Source of the DNA: Acidobacteriota bacterium
Lineage (GTDB): Bacteria > Acidobacteriota > Terriglobia > Bryobacterales > Bryobacteraceae
Assembly: GCA_021788955.1 (NCBI GenBank)
Contig: JAJYKC010000162.1
Location: 1-6,240 of the forward strand
Direction of reading: 5' to 3'
DNA: 6,240 bases
Shown here piece after piece: positions 1 to 4,403 of this stretch (position 1 is its first letter; every line of letters begins with the position of its first letter). Both the position numbers and the translations under genes were made by a program. The notes below the pieces were generated by a model. It was not told where the DNA came from and searched no databases. It saw nothing but the letters and a program-made list of their open reading frames with translations.

Positions 1-467
1 CAGTGGCCGGCGCGGATGGTGCCGCCATAAACCATCAAGGAAGGACGGTTCAGCCGGGCCATGGCCATGACGCAGCCGGGCATGTTCTTGTCGCAGCCGG
101 GCAGGGAAATGTTGGCGTCGTACCACTGGGCCGCCATCACGGTCTCGATCGAGTCGGCGATCACCTCGCGCGAGGAGAGGGAATAGCTCATCCCCTCGGT
201 GCCCATCGAGATGCCGTCGCTGACGCCGACCGTGTTGAAGCGCAGGCCGGTCATGCCGGCGGCCGCAACGCCTTCCTTCACTTTCTCCGCCAGGCCAAGC
301 AGGTGCATGTTGCACGGGTTGCCTTCGTACCACACGCTGGCGATGCCGACCTGCGGCTTGGATAGATCTTCTTCCGTCAGGCCGGTCGCATAAAGCATGG
401 CCTGCGAGGCGCCCTGGGAGGGCGGTTGTGTGATTCTGCTGCTGTAGGGGTTCAGTGGATGGGACAT
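1..467 (-). CDS. ilvD: Dihydroxy-acid dehydratase IlvD, N-terminal 155 residues (cut by left window edge)
   Basis: IlvD dehydrates 2,3-dihydroxy-3-methylbutanoate and its methylpentanoate homologue to the 2-keto acids that precede valine, leucine and isoleucine, in the cytoplasm with an Fe-S cluster. The visible part reads in one frame from ATG at 467 to the edge; the family is about 550-570 residues, so roughly three quarters are missing. Visible motifs are [20 protein letters not shown] (residues 11-30), NPCNMH (50-55, cluster-ligand-type Cys52), [11 protein letters not shown] (83-93, with metal-binding-type Asp84) and GCDKNMPGC (124-132, with Cys125 and Lys127, the lysine carbamylated in characterised members). 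No strong Shine-Dalgarno is visible before 467, but the family N-terminus fits this ATG and no better start lies nearby. It is the third gene of a likely minus-strand set, 51 bases after the DUF4440 gene. Nothing in the visible part looks broken. Confidence 0.96.
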   Translation of the reverse strand, partial: MSHPLNPYSSRITQPPSQGASQAMLYATGLTEEDLSKPQVGIASVWYEGNPCNMHLLGLAEKVKEGVAAAGMTGLRFNTVGVSDGISMGTEGMSYSLSSREVIADSIETVMAAQWYDANISLPGCDKNMPGCVMAMARLNRPSLMVYGGTIRAGH

Positions 468-486
468 GAGAGTCGTTCAGTCCTTG

Positions 487-492
487 AGTATA
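487..492 (-). promoter_or_regulatory. Possible ilvD-proximal -10 element
   Basis: On the minus strand the gap between the DUF4440 stop and the ilvD start contains TATACT (five of six matches to the sigma70-type -10), 19 bases before the ilvD ATG. The -35 is poor (CTGAAC at 18-base spacing, three of six matches). If used, it would give ilvD its own short-leader transcript. The match is by eye and could be chance. Confidence 0.25.
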
Positions 493-518
493 TTCCGCCA
501 GGCCGTGCGAGTTCAGCT

Positions 519-929
519 TCAAGGTTCTTCGACGATCGTGCCCTGGTGAAAGACGATCTGCCAGCCCGAGGGAGTCCGCTGCCAGATCGTCGACCGCCGA
601 GTTTTGCGCGTCGGGTTCTGGACGAGCGTGTAGGTGAGCAGATACACCTCGCCGGCCAACCGGCGGCAACAGAATTCTGAAGCTTCCAATTCTTGTTCCG
701 CTGGAGCTGCGATGGCACGCTGCTCAAGAAGATCCAGGATGAAGGCGCGGCTATAACGTCGGCCCGACGCGCCGACCTCCCAGAAATCGTCCGCGGTCAT
801 GCGCTCATAATCCGCCCGGGTCGTCCCGAACTCCGAGCGATGGAAGATCGGCTCCCTCTGGACCAACTCGCCAAGGACGCCATTAAGCGCCGGGTCCGTC
901 AGACGGGTCGGCTCCATTTCGGGACTCAT
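519..929 (-). CDS. DUF4440 / NTF2-like (SnoaL-type fold) family protein
   Basis: This encodes a 136-residue single-domain protein of the DUF4440 group in the NTF2-like superfamily, which holds small cone-shaped alpha+beta proteins that are either enzymes or ligand binders. The exact reaction cannot be assigned. Family-like features are the helix start ELVQREPIFHR (residues 21-31), the GTTRADYERMTADDFWEVGASGRRYSR stretch spanning about 35-61 (notably MTADDFWEVGASG), and the terminal strand pair WQRTPSGWQIVFHQGT (116-131). There is no signal peptide or membrane segment, so it is probably cytoplasmic. The start at 929 is the longest reasonable choice; Met5 (codon at 915-917) is an alternative, and neither has a clear Shine-Dalgarno. 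It begins 29 bases after the stop of the small upstream gene and is followed 51 bases later by ilvD, so co-transcription is likely. A functional link to ilvD is not shown. Confidence 0.85.
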   Translation of the reverse strand: MSPEMEPTRLTDPALNGVLGELVQREPIFHRSEFGTTRADYERMTADDFWEVGASGRRYSRAFILDLLEQRAIAAPAEQELEASEFCCRRLAGEVYLLTYTLVQNPTRKTRRSTIWQRTPSGWQIVFHQGTIVEEP

Positions 930-958
930 TCAGCAAGGATACGCTGGCAGGGGTTCCG

Positions 959-1141
959 TCAGTGAGCGGTTCGGAATGCCCGCAAGGGGAGGGACCGAAG
1001 CCGCCTCAGGACTGGCGTGGGCGACGGCGCTTCCGGCACATAGCCGGCGTCGTTTGCGTTTGGATCATCGGTTAGACGCTCCTCCGCCGGGAGAGGTTCA
1101 CCAAGCACCTCGGCGATCAACCGGTCTTCTTCGCAAGTCAT
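959..1141 (-). CDS. Small hypothetical protein, 60 residues, unknown family
   Basis: I do not recognise this protein. The ATG at 1141 is preceded on the minus strand by AGAAGG with a 7-base spacer, the best ribosome binding site in this part of the window, which is why I prefer it to the upstream in-frame ATG at 1210. The product is strongly two-sided. Residues 1-35 are acidic (EED at 4-6, EE at 20-21, DD at 24-25); a Pro-rich linker PEAPSPTPVL follows; the tail is basic (RRLRSLPLRAFRTAH at 46-60). It has no membrane segment or signal peptide, and its single Cys is Cys3. It is probably soluble and partly disordered. It leads the DUF4440-ilvD set, ending 29 bases before DUF4440, so it could be a partner protein or a leader ORF that affects downstream translation. 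Both ideas are inference. The reality of the gene rests on the binding site, the intact frame and the spacing. Confidence 0.6.
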   Translation of the reverse strand: MTCEEDRLIAEVLGEPLPAEERLTDDPNANDAGYVPEAPSPTPVLRRLRSLPLRAFRTAH

Positions 1142-1148
1142 ATCGTTA

Positions 1149-1154
1149 CCTTCT
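1149..1154 (-). promoter_or_regulatory. Ribosome binding site deciding the start of the 60-residue ORF
   Basis: AGAAGG on the minus strand lies seven bases before the ATG at 1141. It favours the short 60-residue product over an 83-residue version that starts at 1210. Confidence 0.6.
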
Positions 1155-1181
1155 CGAGCCGCGAAGCCTGCCTCGCGATGT

Positions 1182-1196
1182 CTGTACACCATACAG
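1182..1196. repeat. Small inverted repeat CTGTA-5-TACAG
   Basis: CTGTA and TACAG are perfect 5-base arms around a 5-base centre, 41 bases upstream of the small ORF start. The size suits a dimeric regulator half-site pair, but arms this short often arise by chance. Confidence 0.3.
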
Positions 1197-1232
1197 CCGC
1201 ACAGGTTCACGGGTTACACTCAGCCCCACTTG

Positions 1233-1257
1233 TCCGTCGCTATATTTATTAGACGGA
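1233..1257. repeat. Inverted repeat TCCGTC-13-GACGGA around an AT-rich core
   Basis: Perfect 6-base arms flank a 13-base centre that is mostly A and T (TATATTTATTA) in otherwise GC-rich DNA. This is the most promoter-like spot in the divergent spacer. The arms could be a regulator site placed over a -10 region serving either strand. I cannot tell which strand it serves, or whether it is bound. Confidence 0.4.
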
Positions 1258-1328
1258 AGAAAGGGCGAAAAAGATCGGCATTTCTTTCTCACTCAGGGGC
1301 GGACGCAGGCGGGAACCGCACGGCCCTT

Positions 1329-1353
1329 GATCTGCTAGATTAGTCAGCAGATC
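1329..1353. repeat. Perfect 8-base inverted repeat ending one base before the yajQ start
   Basis: GATCTGCT (1329-1336) and AGCAGATC (1346-1353) are perfectly complementary around the 9-base loop AGATTAGTC. The right arm occupies the place where a Shine-Dalgarno should be and ends one base before the ATG at 1355; no purine-rich Shine-Dalgarno is otherwise visible. In RNA it would form a hairpin next to the start codon; in DNA it could be an operator. It is not followed by a T-run, so it does not look like a terminator. Confidence 0.55.
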
Positions 1354-1354
1354 C

Positions 1355-1855
1355 ATGCCCGACAACAGTTTTGACATCGTCTCTAAGATCGATCTGGCTG
1401 AAGTGAACAACGCTATCCAGCAGGCGTTGAAGGAGATCCAGACCCGCTACGACCTGAAGGATTCCCACAGCTCGATCCAGCTCAATGAAAAGGACCACAA
1501 AATCACGCTTGCTAGCCAGGACGAGTTCAAGCTCAAAGCGGTGACTGAGGTTTTCGAACAGAAGCTGATCAAACGGAAGGTTCCGTTGAAGGGTCTGAGT
1601 TTTGGGGCGATCACCACGGCCGCCGGATCCAGCGTCCGCCAGGAGATTTCGCTGCAGCAAGGCATCCCGATCGAGAAGGCCCGCGAAATCGTCAAGACGA
1701 TCAAGGACAGCAAGAAGAAAGTTCAAGCATCGATCCAAGGGGACTTGGTCCGCGTCAACGGGAAGGACCGCGACACGTTGCAGGAAGTGATGCAGCTGCT
1801 TCGAGGGACCGACTTCCAGATCGATATGCAATTCACCAACTACCGTTCGAACTGA
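1355..1855 (+). CDS. yajQ: YajQ family (UPF0234/DUF520) nucleotide-binding protein
   Basis: This is a cytoplasmic protein of 166 residues, full length for the family (about 160-165). YajQ proteins have two similar alpha+beta domains and bind nucleic acids or nucleotides; a Xanthomonas member is a cyclic-di-GMP effector that works through a transcription factor. Recognisable segments are the N-terminus SFDIVSKIDLAEVNNAI (residues 5-21), the TRYDLKDSHSSIQL turn (30-43), the GAITTAAGSSVRQEISLQQG centre (84-103), and the family signature IVKTIKDSKKKVQASIQGD (112-130) with VRVNGKDRD following. The ATG at 1355 fits the family start exactly, and an in-frame TGA lies at 1328-1330, so no longer product is possible. 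It has no obvious Shine-Dalgarno; a perfect hairpin abuts the start codon. The alpha/beta hydrolase begins four bases after its stop, so the two are probably translated from one message. Which ligand this copy binds is unknown. Confidence 0.96.
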   Translation: MPDNSFDIVSKIDLAEVNNAIQQALKEIQTRYDLKDSHSSIQLNEKDHKITLASQDEFKLKAVTEVFEQKLIKRKVPLKGLSFGAITTAAGSSVRQEISLQQGIPIEKAREIVKTIKDSKKKVQASIQGDLVRVNGKDRDTLQEVMQLLRGTDFQIDMQFTNYRSN

Positions 1856-1859
1856 GACG

Positions 1860-2540
1860 ATGCCAAGGAGCATTCAGTCTTTATTTATCAACGGTCCGGC
1901 CGGACAACTGGAAGCTTTACTTGAGGAGCCGGAAGAGAGTGCCCCCCGATCGGCTGCCCTGGTTTGCCATCCCCACCCGCAGCACGGCGGAACGATGCAC
2001 AACAAGGTGGTTTATCGGATTGCGCGCGCGCTCCGGAAGACCGGCTCCGTCGTGCTGCGCTTCAACTATCGCGGCGTAAACCTCAGTCAGGGCAAGTACG
2101 GCCACGGCGAAGGGGAATTGGAGGATGCCCGCGCTGCGCTGTCTGTATTAACAGAGCGTTATCATGGACTTCCGGTAATTCTTGCAGGTTTTTCTTTCGG
2201 CTCGCGGATCGTCCTGCGGCTGGGTTGCACGGCGCAGGTCCAGCGGGTCATCGCCGTTGGGTTTCCCACCAGTTGCCCGAACAGTTCGAGCCTGGGACAC
2301 TGCGACGTACCACGTGCCTTCATCCAGAGCACGCACGATCAGTTCGGTCCCGCTGGAAGTATGAAGGATTATTTTCAAACACTTGAAGGAGAAAAGCTAC
2401 TGCTTTTCGTGAAGTCGAAGGATCACTTCTTCACGGGCGCTCTGGATGCGTTTGAAGAGGCGGTAGCTGCTGTGGGGGACGTGACTAGGCGCTTGCCTGA
2501 CGCAGCTCCCGCCGCATTCGCCGCGCCGCTCGAGCACTGA
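1860..2540 (+). CDS. Alpha/beta hydrolase (COG2945-like, dienelactone-hydrolase-type)
   Basis: This encodes a 226-residue cytoplasmic serine hydrolase of the short alpha/beta type, without a lid domain. Visible elements in order are the oxyanion-region motif HPHPQHGGTMHNKVV (residues 37-51), strand and loop LRFNYRGVNLSQG (66-78), the nucleophile elbow GFSFGS (110-115, Ser112), the acid-bearing THDQFGP (158-164, Asp160) and the catalytic-His motif KDHFF (187-191, His189). The full Ser-Asp-His triad is therefore present. Relatives are poorly characterised esterases or hydrolases, so the substrate is unknown. It starts four bases after the yajQ stop without a good Shine-Dalgarno of its own, which suggests translational coupling. 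The last 18 codons, an Ala/Pro-rich tail (PDAAPAAFAAPLEH), overlap the 3' end of the opposite-strand response regulator by 56 bases. The tail is probably dispensable, since it lies beyond the core fold. Confidence 0.88.
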   Translation: MPRSIQSLFINGPAGQLEALLEEPEESAPRSAALVCHPHPQHGGTMHNKVVYRIARALRKTGSVVLRFNYRGVNLSQGKYGHGEGELEDARAALSVLTERYHGLPVILAGFSFGSRIVLRLGCTAQVQRVIAVGFPTSCPNSSSLGHCDVPRAFIQSTHDQFGPAGSMKDYFQTLEGEKLLLFVKSKDHFFTGALDAFEEAVAAVGDVTRRLPDAAPAAFAAPLEH

Positions 2541-2922
2541 TCAACTGGGCCACTTTTGAGAGCAGCCCTGGCAGGTCTATGGGCTTGATCAGCACTCGCT
2601 TCTGGTTGGCTGGGTGGGAGTTCTGATACGTCGTGACGATAGCGGTGGCCGGTTCGTAGTCCATAATGCGGGCGTGGGCTAAGACCCGCAAACCCGCTTC
2701 GGGAGATTCCATCTGCAGGTCGCTCAGGACTAGTTCGTATTCGTGACAGTCCATTTTACCTACGGCTTCGGCGGCCGAGGCAGCAGAATCAACATGATAG
2801 CCACCCGCCTCAAGCACCGTTTGGAGGGTGAGACGGGAAGCCGGGTTGTCGTCGACCAGCAACACCCGGGCGAGCTGGAACTCAGAGATACCGGCCGTCG
2901 TGTCTGGGGCGAGCGTTTTCAT
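2485..2922 (-). CDS. Single-domain response regulator (REC domain only)
   Basis: This encodes a 145-residue receiver-domain protein with no output domain (CheY/Spo0F-like architecture). All phosphorylation-site residues are present: acidic pair Asp24-Asp25 in VLLVDDNPAS, phospho-acceptor Asp68 in LSDLQM, the Thr97-Thr98-Tyr99 switch region, and Lys113-Pro114 in LIKPID. About 18 residues precede the domain. The tail after residue 128 is very basic (RAARRMRRELR). I chose ATG at 2922 over the adjacent GTG at 2925 because AGGTGA sits seven bases before the ATG. No histidine kinase lies in the window, so the partner is unknown; it probably acts through protein contacts. The gene lies 82 bases downstream of purB on the same strand, so read-through is possible. 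Its 3' end runs 56 bases into the convergent hydrolase gene. Confidence 0.9.
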   Translation of the reverse strand: MKTLAPDTTAGISEFQLARVLLVDDNPASRLTLQTVLEAGGYHVDSAASAAEAVGKMDCHEYELVLSDLQMESPEAGLRVLAHARIMDYEPATAIVTTYQNSHPANQKRVLIKPIDLPGLLSKVAQLISARAARRMRRELRQASA

Positions 2923-2929
2923 CACGAAC

Positions 2930-2935
2930 TCACCT
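2930..2935 (-). promoter_or_regulatory. Ribosome binding site of the response regulator gene
   Basis: AGGTGA on the minus strand matches the anti-Shine-Dalgarno and lies seven bases from the ATG at 2922 but only four from the GTG at 2925. This decides for the ATG start. Confidence 0.65.
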
Positions 2936-3004
2936 GAATCTATAGTTTAACCAAACCGCTGCAAAATGAAAGCAAAGATTTGGCAGGATCTCCAACATTC
3001 GCCC

Positions 3005-4336
3005 TTAGCCGGTGGTGGCTTCGTTTTGGCGGCCAAACACCCGCTGGAAGATCGCGCCCACGTTCTTCAGTTGGCGGGTGACGGAAAAACTCTCCGCAAG
3101 TTGTTCGGCCGTCAGGAACTTTGCTACTTCGGGCGACTGCTCGATCGCCTCGCGGAAGCTGGCTCCGGTCTCCCAGGCCTTCATCGCCTCGCCTTGCACC
3201 AGCCTATATGCCTCTTCGCGCAACATACCCGCCGCGGCCAGGTCGAGCAGGAGTTGGCCTGAGAACACGAGTCCCTGGGTGAGATCGAGATTTTGCGCCA
3301 TGCGCTCGGCCGACACACGCATGCCATCCACGAGCCAGGTCGTTTTGTCGAGCATATAGTCGGCGAGGATAGTCGAGTCGGGCAGGATCACGCGCTCCAC
3401 CGAGGAGTGGGAGATGTCCCGCTCGTGCCAGAGGGCGATGTCCTCGAACGCAGCCTGGACGTTGGAACGGACCACGCGCGCCAACCCGCAGATCTGCTCG
3501 CAGGTCACCGGATTGCGCTTGTGGGGCATGGCCGACGATCCCTTCTGGCCGGCACCGAACGGCTCCTCGGCTTCGCGCACTTCGGTGCGCTGGAGGTGCC
3601 GGATCTCGAGCGCGATTTTCTCGAGGGTGGCGGCCACGAGCGCCAATGTCGAAAGGTAGTACGCGTGACGGTCCCGCGCGATGACCTGCGAGGCGATCGG
3701 GGTGGGCTCCAGACCGAGCCGTTTGCAAATGCGCGCCTCCGCCTCCGGGCCGATGTGCCCGAAGGTGCCGACCGCGCCGGAAATCTTCCCGACGCGCATG
3801 TCCTCGCTGGCGTCCCGAAAACGCCGGCCATTGCGGCGAAGCTCGTCGTACCACAGCGCGATCTTCAGCCCGAAGGTGATCGGCTCAGCCTGGATCCCAT
3901 GGGTGCGTCCGATCTGGACTGTGTCCTTGAACTCGAACGCCCGCCGCTCAAGCACTTTCTCGAGTTTCGCGATGCCGGCGGCGATCCGTTTGGAGGCCTG
4001 ATTCACCAGAAGCGCTTGCGCGGTGTCGACCACATCGTTGGAGGTCATCCCGTAATGGAACCAGCGGGAGGCTTCGCCGTGTCCGGCCGCGCGCATGGTT
4101 TCAGAAACCGCGGTCGTGAAGGCGATCACGTCGTGGCGGACGACGCTCTCGATCTCGTGGATGCGTTCGAGCCGGAATCCAGCGTGACGGCGGAGGGCCG
4201 CAGCGGCCTCGCGCGGCACTTCACCGGTCTCAGCCAGCGCTTCGGAGGCGGCTAGTTCCACCTCGAGCCACGCCTGGTACTTGCTCTCTTCGTTCCAGAT
4301 TTTGCCCATCTCAGGGCGCGTATAGCGTTCGATCAT
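3005..4336 (-). CDS. purB: Adenylosuccinate lyase PurB
   Basis: PurB cleaves fumarate from SAICAR and from adenylosuccinate, serving both the common purine pathway and AMP synthesis; it is a cytoplasmic homotetramer of the fumarase/aspartase superfamily. The 443-residue length is normal for the bacterial 430-450 residue class. Key motifs are IERYTRPEMGKIW (2-14), the first conserved region around VRHDVIAF (66-73) and MTSNDVVDTA (97-106), GRTHGIQAEP (143-152, with general-acid-type His146), and the superfamily signature GSSAMPHKRNP (266-276) on the catalytic loop with Ser267. The ATG at 4336 is chosen over the longer frame start at 4405 because TGGAGG lies five bases upstream and the family N-terminus begins here. 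Using 4405 would also overlap the hisC-like start. It is divergent from the hisC-like gene across 67 bases, and the response regulator follows 82 bases downstream. The reading frame is intact. Confidence 0.97.
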   Translation of the reverse strand: MIERYTRPEMGKIWNEESKYQAWLEVELAASEALAETGEVPREAAAALRRHAGFRLERIHEIESVVRHDVIAFTTAVSETMRAAGHGEASRWFHYGMTSNDVVDTAQALLVNQASKRIAAGIAKLEKVLERRAFEFKDTVQIGRTHGIQAEPITFGLKIALWYDELRRNGRRFRDASEDMRVGKISGAVGTFGHIGPEAEARICKRLGLEPTPIASQVIARDRHAYYLSTLALVAATLEKIALEIRHLQRTEVREAEEPFGAGQKGSSAMPHKRNPVTCEQICGLARVVRSNVQAAFEDIALWHERDISHSSVERVILPDSTILADYMLDKTTWLVDGMRVSAERMAQNLDLTQGLVFSGQLLLDLAAAGMLREEAYRLVQGEAMKAWETGASFREAIEQSPEVAKFLTAEQLAESFSVTRQLKNVGAIFQRVFGRQNEATTG

Positions 4337-4341
4337 CTCTT

Positions 4342-4347
4342 CCTCCA
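4342..4347 (-). promoter_or_regulatory. Ribosome binding site of purB
   Basis: TGGAGG on the minus strand lies five bases before the ATG at 4336. Its first three bases (TGG, 4345-4347) belong to an arm of the neighbouring inverted repeat, so a hairpin in the purB leader would partly cover the ribosome binding site. Confidence 0.7.
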
Positions 4348-4362
4348 GTAAACGAATACTGG
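4345..4362. repeat. Perfect inverted repeat CCAGTA-6-TACTGG in the purB leader
   Basis: Perfect 6-base arms flank the 6-base loop AACGAA (plus strand). On the purB transcript the second arm, TACTGG, runs directly into the AGG of the Shine-Dalgarno. It could be an operator in the divergent spacer or a small RNA hairpin that modulates purB translation. The sequence does not resemble a known purine riboswitch. Confidence 0.45.
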
Positions 4363-4367
4363 CCGAT

Positions 4368-4384
4368 CCGGCGCAACTCGCCGG
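4368..4384. repeat. Perfect inverted repeat CCGGCG-5-CGCCGG upstream of the hisC-like gene
   Basis: GC-only 6-base arms flank CAACT, ending 19 bases before the ATG at 4404. In the plus-strand transcript it would be a stable short hairpin shortly before the weak ribosome binding region (TAGGA at 4389-4393). It lacks a T-run, so it is not a terminator. GC-rich dyads of this size are commoner by chance in such DNA than the neighbouring AT-containing one. Confidence 0.4.
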
Positions 4385-4403
4385 GCGGTAGGATGGAATT
4401 GCC

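Larger units (their letters stand above)
1142..1354. other. Divergent intergenic region between the small ORF and yajQ
   Basis: These 213 bases must hold the start signals of both the minus-strand set (small ORF, DUF4440, ilvD) and the plus-strand yajQ-hydrolase pair. I find no gene here. It contains an AT-rich core (TATATTTATTA at 1241-1251) and three inverted repeats, listed separately. No promoter with both a good -35 and a good -10 stands out on either strand. The best -10-like words are TATATT (plus, 1241-1246) and TAGATT preceded by TGC (plus, 1336-1341); both lack a matching -35. Confidence 0.7.

Noticed and set aside
3..365. Plus-strand open frame of 120 codons opposite ilvD
   Set aside because: It is the antisense shadow of a clear ilvD frame; the protein is low-complexity (His/Gly/Ala rich) with no family features.
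976..1338. Plus-strand open frame of 120 codons opposite the small ORF and through the divergent spacer
   Set aside because: It has no ribosome binding site and an Arg/Ser/Pro-rich composition typical of shadow frames. It would also run through the AT-rich promoter-like region and the left arm of the yajQ hairpin.
1329..1353. Hairpin before yajQ as a rho-independent terminator
   Set aside because: There is no T-run after the stem, and the yajQ start codon follows one base later.
1386..1395. AGATCGATCT palindrome inside yajQ
   Set aside because: It lies in the conserved KIDL codons at the protein N-terminus, so it is explained by coding; a 10-base palindrome alone is not evidence of a site.
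1340..1873. Minus-strand open frame of 177 codons covering yajQ
   Set aside because: It is the exact antisense of a highly conserved YajQ sequence. The Leu/Asp/Val-rich product is the usual reverse-complement pattern of such genes.
2939..2944. TATAGA on the minus strand as -10 for the response regulator
   Set aside because: A start point about seven bases downstream would fall inside the AGGTGA ribosome binding site, leaving no usable leader; the -35 match is also poor.
3293..4255. Plus-strand open frame of 320 codons inside purB
   Set aside because: Long antisense frames are common in GC-rich genes; the purB frame carries all family motifs, while this one has none and no ribosome binding site.
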